The notes under the pieces are model-generated. The model was not told where the DNA came from. It searched no databases and worked only from the letters and a program-made list of their open reading frames with translations. 64,000 nucleotides of DNA from Gentiana macrophylla (lineage: Eukaryota > Streptophyta > Magnoliopsida > Gentianales > Gentianaceae), in assembly GCA_026214975.1 (NCBI GenBank), contig CM047805.1, positions 2,046,001 to 2,110,000 on the forward strand, written 5' to 3'. The first letter of the stretch is position 1; each line of letters opens with the position of its first letter. Shown piece by piece: positions 23,770 to 34,388 of the stretch. A program made the position numbers and the translations under genes.

Positions 23770-26700
23770 ATGAAAAATTCTTCCAGATCTCGTTCCACAA
23801 TGCCTAAATCTCCCTCCATGCCGTTGGTAATCACACTGAATTGCATCGAAGACACAACCCTAGAATCCGACTGTTTATCCGGCGTCGCCGCCGTCGAACA
23901 TGTCTCCCTCAGCCACCTTGCTGATGCTCGGATCGAATCCGCCGCCGCCGTCTTACTTCACTCACTCGCTTTCTTACCTCGTGCAGCTCAACGTCTTCTC
24001 CGTCCTTCACAGCTCATTCTCTGTCTGGGATCATCTGATCGAGCTGGGGATTCTGCATTAGCAGCTGATTTAGGACTTAATCGGCTTGTTCATGTTGATG
24101 TTAGCCGTGCTGAAGAGGTTGCTGATACGGTAATGGCGTTAGTATTAGGGTTGTTAAGACGGACGCATTTGCTTTCTAGACATGCGTTGTCGGCTTCCGG
24201 TTGGTTAGGTTCGGTTCAGCCGCTTTGCCGGGGAATGCGCCGGTGCCGTGGTTTGGTGTTGGGGATTGTTGGAAGATCTGCTTCAGCTAAGTATTTAGCT
24301 GCTCGGAGCTTGGCATTTCGAATGAGTGTGCTCTACTTCGACGTTGAACAGGTTTTTTTATTACTAAGTGTTCATCTCTGCTAGTAGGAATCTTTATGCT
24401 GTTGATTTATTTTACAAGTAGTGCTCGTGCCGTAACAAGTGACAAAACACACTTTTACACCATACACCACGTATTGATTGAAAAGGGTTCAACCATGATC
24501 TATAGTGTTTAGTGTTCAGCTCTCCTAGTAGGAATAAAGGGAAAATTACCTTTATAAGCCAAGTTCTAACTTTTTTTCTTTCTTAAATAAGCTTTTAAAA
24601 AAACAACAATTTAGAAGTAGTGGTTTAAGGTGGGTTTTAAGGGAGTGTTTTGGGGGTTTAGCGGGTTTCATGGGGTTTAGGGGTTTAGGGGTTTTACGGG
24701 TTTAAGGGGTTAAGTGTGGGTGTTTAACGGGATTTAAGATGCTTAAGGACGCTTATCTAGATAAAAAAAAGTTGAAGTAAAGCTTATTTAATCAAAGCCC
24801 CCTGAAATCAATGCTGTTGGTTTATTTTAGAGTTACATGCGACAAAACACAATTTTACACTTTTGCACTATTGATTTATATGAGGGTCCGACCATGATCG
24901 ATAGTGTTAAGTTTATCAATGCTGTTGATTTGTGTTTAAGGCCACAACGTGTGACAAAATGCACTTTTACACTTTTACACTTTACACTATTGATTGATAC
25001 GATGGTCCGACCGCGATCTTTAGTGTTAAGTGTACTACTCTCCTTGTAGGAATCAATGCTGCTGATTTATGTTAAGATTAGTTTTTAATGCCACAACATG
25101 TTTTACACTTTTACACCATTGATCGCTTTGTAGGACCTATTGATTGATATTAGGGCAGTGTTCTAAAAATCGCAAAAGTCGGCCGCCTAGGCGCCGCCTG
25201 GGCGCTAGGCGCACCTCCGCGTCCCGACTAGGCTCTAGGGCGACGATTGTTAGGCGGCTGAATCTTCTAGGCGCTTCGGCGCCGCCTAGCGACTGGCGCC
25301 ACCTAGGCGACCTGGGCGCTGTGAAATGCGCATTTTTTTTTTTTTTTTTTTTTATTTCTTAGATACATGATCATATTACAAACAAAAAAAAATACACTTG
25401 ACCTAGGAAAAAAACAGAGCAGCCCGCCTCTCCTTTCTCCCTCTCATTCTCTGTTAGTCTCTTGAGAGTTGAGACTTGAGAGTATTGACTATTGAGTGTT
25501 GAGTTGAGTGTTGACGGTTGAGCATGACATTGATTTCGTACTTTGGGTTTTGGCTACTACGTTTCATTGATCTTTTGACACAATTTACAAGTTTTTACTT
25601 GATTTTTATGTTTTATGATCATAGGATGTAAAATTTAAATAAGATAAGTATTAATTTTTCAAATTTAAAAATAAAAAAAAAAGCGCCTGGGCGCCGCCTG
25701 GGCGCCGCCTAGGCGCCCTGGGCGCTAGGCGCCCCTGGAGCGCACCGTCGTCGCCTAGCGAGTTTTAGAACACTGTATTAGGGTCCGCACTTTTACACTT
25801 TTACACCATTGATCGCGGTGAATATTGATTCATGCGAGCCTCTGATTGTAATCAACAGTGTTAAGTGTTTACAAGTAGTGTTTAATGACGCAACAATAGA
25901 CAAAATGCACTTATACGTCTACACCATGATGAATAGTGCTAAGGCATGTTGTGTTACTTCTTGTGATTCCCTTTATTTTAATTTCATAGTTTTTTTGTAA
26001 TTGATGACAGGGGAACAAGAGAATAAGTAGATCTTCTGTTGGATTCCCTCCGGCTGCTCGAGGATGGATACACTAAGCGATTTACTTGCTGCCAGTGACA
26101 TTATATCATTACATTGTGCTCTGACGACTGAGGCGTTGCAGATTATCAATGCGGATTGCTTGCAGCACGTAAAGCCCGGTAATTTGGGAAACTCGAAAAA
26201 TATAATATGCAAGTAAAGTGTTTGTAGAATATGCTCTGAATTGAAAACATTGGGAATGTATGCTTGGTAGCATTTCACACTTTTTTTGTACCAACAGTTT
26301 GTGGCTTTTTCCGTATCAGTTCATTCATTTTCGTGTATTTCTTGTATTTCGTTGCATTTGTACAATTTTTAAAGCAATTTCGTAGCTATTTTCTGCAAAA
26401 GCATACAGTTCCAATGCTATCAAAATGCAGCATATTTGACTGTTTTGTTTAACTTTTTGAGCAATGGTTTTCAACTTTCCCGGTAAATTTGGGTCTGATA
26501 TGCATTTTTGTACTTCTTCTCATCGTTCTCTCTTATAATAAATTGGATGTTTCCGTGCAGGGGCGTTTCTCGTCAATACTGGTAGTAGTCAACTGTTGGA
26601 TGATTGTGCTCTGAAGCAGCTTTTGATTGATGGCACCTTGGCTGGGTGTGCTATTGATGGTGCTGAAGGTCCACAATGGATGGAAGCATGGGTATGATCA

Positions 26701-29700
26701 ATGATGTAGTATTAGGGGTATGAAATATAATCTAAAAAAGGCCTTACCTGTGTGATTTATCATGTCATACATGATGACCATGTCAACGGACGTGCATGGA
26801 ATTTGATTTACGTGACAATATCTTGTTTTTTGGTGTCTGTGTATATTAGAGAGGAGAGAAAAGCATCAACCCTTAACTGAGGGCAATTGTTAAAGGCACC
26901 ACATCTGATCTACTTTCGGGCCACCACAGTGACGTTCTTTCTAAGCTCAAAATTCGACTTTGCAGAGGTTGAATGTCCATTTTTTGAACACTACAAAGTT
27001 GAACCTAGCCCGAAATGTGGTGGCGTCGTAGATCAACTGTGGTGCGTTTAACACGCGCCTTTAACTGAATTGCATTGATATTCAATAGAGAGGCAGAAGA
27101 CTTGAAGGGTTCTGTGTAATTTGAAAGGAAACAAACATTAATGCCTGATACTAGCTTGTCTTCGTCCAAACATGACCCGAAAGGAAAAAAAAAAAATGAA
27201 ACTTGAGTGATGCACTCAAATTGCACATCATATTAATGATTGTCAACCTCAGAAATCTATGGTTTCCTTTGTGTGTGGTGTTTGATTTTTTTAACTGCTA
27301 CTTTTATTAAGATAAAAATAATAGAGTTTTACAAAGCCTTTTCCCAGCCCTCCCTAAACTTGCGTCTTCAATACATAGCCCCACCTCCTAAAAACCTTGA
27401 GCCGGCAAACCAATGTGTGGAAATACGGCCATCAAGGAAAGAGTACAGCACTTATATATGGGAAAGAAAAACCCTAGATACATGTTAGTTGTTTGATTAA
27501 GTTACTGCTTCTCAACTGAGAATGCTGTCTACTTTTAAGACTATATCTCATGTTCTTGTGCATGGTAGGAACGTGAATACAAAGCTCAGATTCATTTTAA
27601 GAGTTTCTAAGGACTACTTAATATCTACAACGTTGACAGAGTTAACATTTGATTTGTGGTTGCATTTCATCCATAATATCGACCCTTGAGAAAGGAAATA
27701 AAGTTCTTCTCAGCTATCTTGAAAACCGTTTTTTTCTTCATTTAGCACTCTTCTAGTTCACTAGGAGGGATAATATGTTTAAAATGTGACAAACTATCTG
27801 TGAAGTCCTTTTGTATTCTAATTGCTATATATTAGGGCAGTCAGTGCATGGAAACATCCTTCCATGTAAAGTCCGAAGAAGACCTGGCCATTTAGGCATG
27901 CTCAACCTTATAGTTTATTATGAAACTGTTTTCATGACTTGAACCCATGACCTTTAGTCAAATGATGACGACTTTTATCGCTATGCCACAGGTCGGCAGG
28001 TTTTACTGTTTTCCTTGTATTCTAATAGCTATGTACCTATCATCGGATTGATGTTGCATTGTATTATTTAATTTATTTGATATTTTATTATTTATAAAAT
28101 TTAATGTTATTCTTTATGTTACATAGACCATTGCCAAGAAAGCATGTTTTCATCATTTTCCATAATTTTCAGGTGCGAGAAATGCCAAATGTCTTGATAC
28201 TACCACGGAGCGCTGATTACAGTGAAGAAGTATGGATGGAGATAAGGAGAAAGCTGTTACAGTATTGCAGTCATTCTTTGTGGACGGCGTTATGCCAAAG
28301 GATGCCGTATCTGATGAAGAAGAGGAGGAAATTAGTGAGGTAAATTATGAAAGTGAACAACGTGAAGTACTCGAAACTGAAAGGTCATTACAGAGTTCAG
28401 TTGGTCAGCAACTTATTGAAGACGTTCCCTTAACTGCTGATAGCCCCGAGACAAAGGTTTCAGATAAATCAAATGTATCTCCTAGCCCGATCATGCATCA
28501 AAATGACTTAAGTAGAACAGAAACAAAGCGGAGTAGATCAACTAAAAAAAGTAAACGAAGGCATGCCCGTCAAAAATCACAGCAGAAAACCGATGGTCAT
28601 CTTAACTTTGAGAAAGAGAGTACTTCACATCATGAAGATGATGCAGCAATGAGCGGCACCGATCAAGTTTTGAGTTCTAATTCACGTTTTGCTTCCCCAG
28701 AAGATGTAAAAAGTAGAAAGGAAGCTGCTGAATCAACGCCTGAATCATCTTCAAAGCGCCAGTTGAATCCGGGCATGGAACATAACCAGATATCTAGTAA
28801 ACAGCTGAAAGATGGTTGCATTATAGCTTTACATGCAAGAGATCATCATGCTTTCCATGTGTCTAGGCAAAGAGTCCAGGGCGGCGGTTGGTTCCTTGAT
28901 ACTGCACACAACGTAACTACAAGAGATCCAGCTGCCCAATTTCTCGTTGTTATCCGAAGCAAGGTTTGTCTGCCCTAGCTTCATATGATGATTTTCCATT
29001 TGTTCTTTTAATGGCTTTTATTATGATTGGTTTTAGTTTCTAAACACTTAGTATTCTGTGATTGCAATGACTTCCCGGAATGTCTAATGGATTTGGTGAA
29101 CTCCATGTCTGTAGGACTCAATCGGCTTGCGGTCATTGACTGCTGGAGGAAAGCTGTTGCAGGTATGAAACGCCATTGTGAATGTGGTGATTGTGAATGT
29201 GACCATATGTTACATAAGCCATGCCAAGTGGTGTTAGCTACTGTACTGTGTGCTACATCATGTTGAGTTGTTGACGCATTAGGGCTTAATGGCTATTTGG
29301 TATCGAGTATTTTTTTTTTTCGTTTTGAATTTTGATGACCTGTATCTATTTACACAGTTTTTTCCTGGGTAACTTTACTCTCGGTTGTTTTTAACTGAAA
29401 GTTGCCATAACAGAATTGTTTATCGGAAATTTTCTTTGTTGTTCATAATCAATCTTTTCATAATTTTCTGAGTTTCCTCCTTGATACGTAACCCGGTTAT
29501 TAGATGGATTAGTAGAGTTATATTTCGGTCTTTGAGTTTCACAATGTCATTTGAATCTTACAGATAAACAGAAGAATGGAATTCGTATTTGCTAGTCACA
29601 GTTTTGATGTATGGGAAAGCTGGACTTTGAAGGCTGTTTGGAGGAATGCAGACTAGTGAATTGCAGAAACCCCTTGGTAAGTGCGTGTGTTTTATTTACT

Positions 29701-30608
29701 GGACCTTTAAGGGCACCACACTAAATGTATTGGGGGCACCACAACAAGGTTTAAATATAGGCATGTGCTGGGGATGCCCTAAAGGGCAATGGAGAGAAAA
29801 AGAGTAATAATAGGCGATCCACCTAGTGGGAATTCGGCATGAGTGTTGGATTTGGGCTTGGTAGTATTGTCAGAGCAGTTGTGCTAATGTCAGAGCATAT
29901 TTGCTCTGGCATTTGCATAACCGCTCTGACAATATACTAAACGGAATTGCCTTGGCATAAAAACACTTTTATTGTTTTGTAATTTCTGCATTTTTATCCC
30001 CCAATGTTTCATCATCTTGACACTTTCTGCCCCTTCTATGTAGATTTTTGGGCGTTGTTATTGGGCAACCCATTGAATCTATCATGACACCACGCATCAG
30101 GCTAGGTTCAACTTTACAATAGTTGAAAATTTGACATTCGAACACTGCAAAGTAGAATGTTGAGTTTACCTTCGACTTTCTATTGAGTTTACCTTCGACT
30201 TTTTATTGGTCGAATGGCGGTATGGTGTTCGAGAGTAGATTCAATGTGGTAGCATTAACATTCGTTACGTGCTATCATTTTTAATGGTCAGAAGGCTGTC
30301 GTACCGGCCCCTTCAATGCTGGTTCTTTCACACGTGTCTTTTTAGACTAAAAAAAGAAAAAAAGAAGTAAATAGATTAGGGTTAAAAGTGTCAATATGAA
30401 ACATCGAGGAAGGATATAGGTAGGAAAATAATGTATCACTTTGAGCTATATAAGATGCATGTCTGTGCATCCATTTAGGTATTAAAAAAGAAAAAGACTA
30501 ATTTACCCTATTATTTTTGTGTGTGGATATTTACAGGCGGTTTTGGATGTAGGGATTGAAATCCTAGCAGCTGTAGGAGACGATGGTATTACACGTTGGC
30601 TTGATTAG
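23770..30608 (+). CDS. AN: ANGUSTIFOLIA (plant CtBP/BARS protein), seven coding exons, three one-base deletions
   Basis: Coding exons: 23770-24351, 26011-26178, 26561-26691, 28173-28963, 29115-29162, 29564-29676 and 30537-30608, all with GT-AG borders. The product is about 635 aa, the length usual for the family. Visible features are an LNCIE (LxCxE) motif at residues 23-27, LSASGWLGSVQPLCRGMRR, the altered dinucleotide-binding loop GIVGRS (165-170), DGAEGPQWMEAW, a basic KRSRSTKKSKRRHARQK nuclear-targeting-like stretch in exon 4, and a conserved C-terminus (FASHSFDVWESW ... DDGITRWLD). ANGUSTIFOLIA controls cortical microtubules, polar cell expansion and trichome branching, and acts in the cytoplasm and at the trans-Golgi; this is known from Arabidopsis. 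Exons 2, 4 and 6 are each one base short of the length that keeps frame (near 26060, 28246 and 29630). As written the reading frame is broken, either by assembly error or by recent decay. Confidence 0.93.
24352..26010 (+). repeat. ANGUSTIFOLIA intron 1 with decayed tandem repeat
   Basis: The intron is 1.66 kb. Units of roughly 110-200 bp recur at 24365-25147 and 25784-25960. They share ACTTTTACACTTTTACACC, CCATTGATTG, GGTCCGACC, AGTGTTAAGTGT and TAGGAATCAATGCTG. Copies differ by many substitutions and indels. A hAT-type MITE interrupts the array. A GGGGTTTAGGGG-like patch at 24640-24720 is also present. Confidence 0.6.
25156..25775. mobile_element. hAT-type MITE in ANGUSTIFOLIA intron 1
   Basis: A 620-bp element with inverted termini CAGTGTTCTAAAA / TTTTAGAACACTG and a perfect 8-bp target duplication TATTAGGG (25148-25155 and 25776-25783). 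Both ends hold very GC-rich GCGCCTAGGCGCC palindromic repeats. The middle is AT-rich with a T run at 25333-25353. No protein is encoded. The CAGTG end with an 8-bp duplication places it in the hAT superfamily. It sits in an intron and may have little effect on splicing. Confidence 0.92.
26890..27064. repeat. Foldback element in ANGUSTIFOLIA intron 3
   Basis: TTAAAGGCACCACATCTGAT at the left faces GATCAACTGTGGTGCG ... CCTTTAA at the right. Further paired blocks are GGGCCACCACA with TGTGGTGGCG, and TTCGACTTTGCAGAGGTT facing CTACAAAGTTGAA. It is a small MITE with imperfect arms. Related sequence occurs in intron 6 (29702-30300). Confidence 0.6.
29700..30300. repeat. Foldback repeat in ANGUSTIFOLIA intron 6
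   Basis: Starts AAGGGCACCACACTAAATG and ends with complementary ATGTGGTAGCATTAACATTCG. Inner blocks (AAATTTGACATTCGAACACTG, CTTTCTATTG, GGTCGAATG) resemble the intron 3 foldback. The same sequence is present in the downstream copy at 55080-55740, so insertion came before the duplication. Confidence 0.55.
29866..29934. other. Near-perfect 69-nt hairpin in ANGUSTIFOLIA intron 6
   Basis: TTGTCAGAGCAGTTGTGCTA followed by ATGTCAGAGCA pairs with TGCTCTGGCAT and TGCATAACCGCTCTGACAAT across a loop of a few bases. The arms are about 32 nt, with few mismatches. The downstream copy (about 55235-55305) keeps the hairpin with a few changes. It has the size of a compact miRNA-type precursor or a MITE core. 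No expression evidence is available. Confidence 0.6.
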
Positions 30609-31170
30609 GCTGGCTGGTTTTTTTTTTTTCTTTTTTTCTTTTTTTCCATCTAGTATTAGTATATTTTTGTGGCTACCTACTTTAAAGACACTTTTGTTGT
30701 TGTTCAAAGGCTATAGTTTACTTGGTTGAATGGGGTGATGTGAACATGTAAATTTATAATCTTTAGATTGTTACAATTATTAGGTGATTTGTGTGTTTAA
30801 GTTCATAAGCATTGATATTTGGGAGTATAATGTTGATTTATGCTACTTCTTTTCCTTACCGATGAACAAATTTTACAATACAACCATTCATTTCTAACAT
30901 TTCACATACGATAGAAATGTATTATGTGAAAGAAAGTAAAATATAAAGACTCCAATATATGTTATTTGGTATAACCTTTTTACAATTGTTGTGCATACAC
31001 CCATTCAAATTGGAGTTATACACACAAACATATCATCGGTTTACTGAAAATGCGTTAAACTATATGTTGGGCACTAGCCTTGTTTTTTCAGAGGTACTCC
31101 CTCTTCCGATGTTAAAATCCTCCGATGAGAGGAGAATTTTAACAAAGAACTAGCATCTTTTTATTGTCCA
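30609..31170 (+). other. 3' UTR and downstream flank of ANGUSTIFOLIA
   Basis: T-rich sequence follows the stop codon, with runs of T at 30620-30647. A plausible transcript end lies within the next few hundred bases, but no single polyadenylation signal stands out. The open frame at 30959-31153 is not protein-like. Confidence 0.45.
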
Positions 31171-31177
31171 TAGAAAC

Positions 31178-31402
31178 ATGGGCGGCTCCATGTGTTAGAA
31201 AATGGAGTCATTGGCCATTAAAAAAAAATATTACATGTTTGGAATTTTTTTAATATACACATTTTATATATGCATCTGACCCCCTTATTTTTATATATTG
31301 ATCCCTATTGACCCGTATTGAACTATAATATGTTTACGTTTAGTAATTGTAAAATATGATAAATTTCCGACCCGTATCATTAAATTCTTGGAGCCGCCCT
31401 AC
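31178..31402. mobile_element. 225-bp MITE with GGGCGGCTCCA termini
   Basis: Inverted ends GGGCGGCTCCA / TGGAGCCGCCC are flanked by the 8-bp repeat ATAGAAAC (31170-31177 and 31403-31410). The duplicated block at 56650-56660 has the uninterrupted sequence CATAGAAAC followed by GCTCTTAC, which gives an empty site. The 8-bp duplication suggests a hAT-type element. Confidence 0.88.
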
Positions 31403-31610
31403 ATAGAAACTCTTACGATTTTATCAGTTTTTTTTAGCACTAAAATAATAATAACACTAGTATGAAGACGCACTTTGATAAGAATCAGGGGTTAAAAAAA
31501 AAGTTCCTTCCCTGTCCCCCTCCCTCCTAAATAAACAGAAGAAAAAACCCAACACTAATCAAAACCTTGACAATGGACATGTCTAAAAGTTTTATCAAGT
31601 AATCTATTGA

Positions 31611-31702
31611 ATTAAAATAAACATTTGCTTTCTTTTCTATTTAATGTCATATATATATATATATAAATTAAAATAAACATTTGCTTTCTTTTTTATTTAA
31701 TG

Positions 31703-31755
<53 letters not shown>
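31611..31755. repeat. Short tandem duplication with AT microsatellite
   Basis: AAATAAACATTTGCTTTCTT and TATTTAATGTC occur twice about 58 bp apart, each followed by an AT run. The second run has more than 20 AT units. A reversed relative (TGACATTGAATAGAAAAAGG) follows at 31758, giving an overall foldback form. Confidence 0.75.
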
Positions 31756-31758
<3 letters not shown>

Positions 31759-32116
31759 TGACATTGAATAGAAAAAGGAAGCTTTCACAATAGCCATTCA
31801 TGCTGACATTGAAGTATTTTCAAAAACTTGGACGATTGAATCAGTTTTTCATTTAATTAATAAATATAACTAAGATTAAAAAACACTGAAGTATTCGAAT
31901 ATGGTTCTTTTTAATATTTTTTTTAGACCAGTTCTTTTTAATATCGATCTTTTCTTTTTTTTTTTATTTTTTTTTAGGGGTAATATTTTCTTTTCTTAAG
32001 CATTACAAAAACACATAAAATAAAAAACGCCAATAAATGACCGACGGCAATGTAGATTGTAAAGAAAGATTACATATAATATTATATTTTTACTTGTTGT
32101 AAACAACTATGTACAG

Positions 32117-33510
32117 GTTTGGGTGCCCGGCCATCGTTTCTATGGAGGAGTATCTTGGAGGGCCGGGACCTGTTAGTGCAGGGGCTACGGTGGCGGATAG
32201 GAGATGGCAGTACAGTTTTTGTTTTTCATGATCCTTGGGTTGCTCGGCCGCCTTCCTTTCGTGTAGCGCATTCATCGCACTCTCTGCCTACTGACTGCAA
32301 GGTTCAGGAGCTGCTTTTACCGGGTACAATGCAATGGAATTTGGCACTCCTAATGCAGGAGTTGCAGGCCTGGGAGGTAGATCGCGGTTCTTGAGACTCT
32401 ATGCGCGGGAGTTCCCACCCGATAGATTGATATGGCATTATGAACGCAGAGGCGGATATCTTTGTAAAGTCCGGTTACTTTCTGACCGAGCTTATTTGGT
32501 GGTTTGCACGACTCGCATAGCGTGCGTCTTCATCTTCGGGCCGATAAGGTGTGGCGAGATATATGGAAGATTGGCGTTCGCCCCTTGAGTTCACCACTTT
32601 CTATGGCGATGTCTGCGGGATTGCTTGCCGATAGGAGAACAATTTACTAGGCGCAACATGGGTTTAGGGCTTTGTTTGGCATGCGGTGGGAGATGGAGTC
32701 TCTGCGTCATGTGCTTTTGAGTGTGCTTACGCCGGAGAGATTTGAGTACGCCTCGCCGCTTTAGCAAAGAATGGTGAGCCGCTGGTCGAGCTTTAAAGTT
32801 TTTTTCAGTGAGGAACTAAGACAATATTCTCTGGAGGAGGCATCTACTTTCTGTATGTTGCTCTGGAATCTTTGGAAAGCCCGTTGTAGTGCTGTTTTTG
32901 ATGATGCGCCTATCTATGTCTCTCGTGTGGTTGCGGCATCTTTAGCAGGGGCAGTGGAATATCGACAGGCTATGGCAGTCTCATCGCATGTGTTTGACGG
33001 CTTAGCCCACCTACTGCAGGTAGTTGGAAGTGCAATACTGATGCCTCCGTCACGGAGTCGGGCTCTGGGTTGGTATACTATTTCGAGATGCGGTAGGATC
33101 GATTGTAGCTGCCTTCTCATTCCACTTTGACCCGGGCATTGCGGCAGAGATTTTTGAGATGCAGGCGATTCTATTAGCGATGAGGGAGGCTGGGCATATC
33201 GGGCTATCTATGATTACCTTTGAGACGGATTGTTTGACTTGCGTACAAGCCTTGTTACGGCCGGCTGATGATTTGTCTGTTCTCAGTTGTTTAGCGCGTG
33301 ATTGCCTAGAGCTCGTCTCGTCTTTCTAGTCTTCTTCATTCTCCTTTGTTAAGCTGTGCAGGAATTTTCCAAAGACATTTGCTAGCTAGTATATGGTCCA
33401 GGCCACTGGTCGTATTTCTTGGGGAGCAAACCCCCCTCATGATGTAATTTCTGCCGCTATTGCGGACTTGGCTTGAGTTAATATATTCCTTTTTTATTCA
33501 AAAAAAAAAA
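32117..33510 (+). mobile_element. 5'-truncated LINE (non-LTR retrotransposon) with RNase H domain
   Basis: Coding remnants in successive frames are typical of the C-terminal part of plant L1-type LINEs: LEGRDLLVQGLRWRIGDGST and VFHDPWVARPPSF after the RT, then LIWHYERRGGY, then an RNase H domain with GSWKCNTDAS, IAAEIFEMQAILLAMREAG and ITFETDC. The element ends in an A-run at 33500-33510. Flanks AACTATGTACAG (32105-32116 and 33510-33521) form a 12-bp target duplication. The downstream duplicate at 61910-61922 has this sequence once, with no insert. Frameshifts make it inactive, and it is missing most of ORF2 and all of ORF1. Confidence 0.93.
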
Positions 33511-33521
33511 ACTATGTACAG

Positions 33522-33831
33522 AAACAGTCAATCTTATCGAGTCTATAAATAAATAAAGGGAGAATTGTTCTAAAGGACAAAAATATTTGTGAAATTAGCA
33601 TTATGAACATGCACAATTTTTTTTAATAAAAAAGACAATTTTTAGATGCTAAGTACCAAAATACCCCTTAAATCAATTTAAAAAAAAAAATCCCAAACTA
33701 CTTCTACCCACTATCATGCGCACTAAAAGAGATGAGTAATTATTATTATTATTATTATTTTGTGTGTGAATGAACAGGAACTACACGAGATATATATATA
33801 TATAAATCACACAATTTTTTTACTCGAAAAT
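33522..33831. other. AT-rich intergenic flank
   Basis: The first 40 bp ends copy A of the duplicated block. 33550-33690 is related, in reverse orientation, to 54540-54655 (shared AATTTCATAAATGTTTTTGTCC-like sequence), suggesting two copies of a small AT-rich repeat. An ATT microsatellite lies at 33739-33759. No gene. Confidence 0.45.
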
Positions 33832-34240
33832 TAGTAGTGACTATCGACAGTAGTGACAATAATTAGTGTAAGACAATGTGTCACTACTAATTGTCACATC
33901 AATTCACCGAAATTACATAATTAGTTTCATTTAATTTTTCAATACCAATTGACACTACGACAGTTGTGACAATAACCAAAATGTGAGCCAATATGTCACT
34001 ATTAAATGTCACATCAATTCATAGATAATCTGCATTTAGTGTCATTTAATTTGTCACTACCATGACACTACTGATAATGTAGTGACAATAAATAGTGTGA
34101 TTTGTCACATCGATTCACAGATAATACACAACTAGTGTAATTTAATTTGTCACTATCAATTATCACTACGATGATTAGTAATATAGCGTTATTCGACATC
34201 GATTATTATCATTTCTTATCAAATGAAAATTAGTAGTGTT
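33832..34240. repeat. Tandem repeat array, about 115-130 bp units
   Basis: At least three diverged units share GTCACATCAATTCA, CATTTAATTTGTCACTA and AGTAGTGACAATAA. Short GTAGTGACA/TGTCACTAC motifs appear in both orientations, giving local hairpins. Subterminal regions of CACTA transposons often look like this, but no CACTA terminus is visible. Confidence 0.65.
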
Positions 34241-34335
34241 AAAGTGATTGGATAGTATCAAAAAAAATATCAAAATCGAGGATAATAATTGAAAACGTAC
34301 ATTAAAATATACGATTCATTAAAAAAAATTAAATA

Positions 34336-34339
<4 letters not shown>

Positions 34340-34386
<47 letters not shown>
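34340..34386. repeat. AT dinucleotide microsatellite
   Basis: More than 20 AT units in a row. It probably marks an AT-rich insertion site at the far end of the reverse-oriented Helitron-like region. Confidence 0.85.

Positions 34387-34388
<2 letters not shown>

Larger units (their letters stand above)
29637..33560 (+). repeat. Duplicated block, copy A (3' end of ANGUSTIFOLIA plus flank)
   Basis: From TTGGAGGAATGCAGACTAG in exon 6 to about 33560, the sequence is collinear with 55021-61950 in the same orientation, once inserted elements are removed. The shared part includes the end of exon 6, intron 6, exon 7, the 3' UTR and about 1.5 kb beyond. Copy A holds a MITE (31178-31402), an AT-repeat insertion (about 31440-31790) and a LINE (32117-33510) that copy B lacks. 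Confidence 0.9.
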
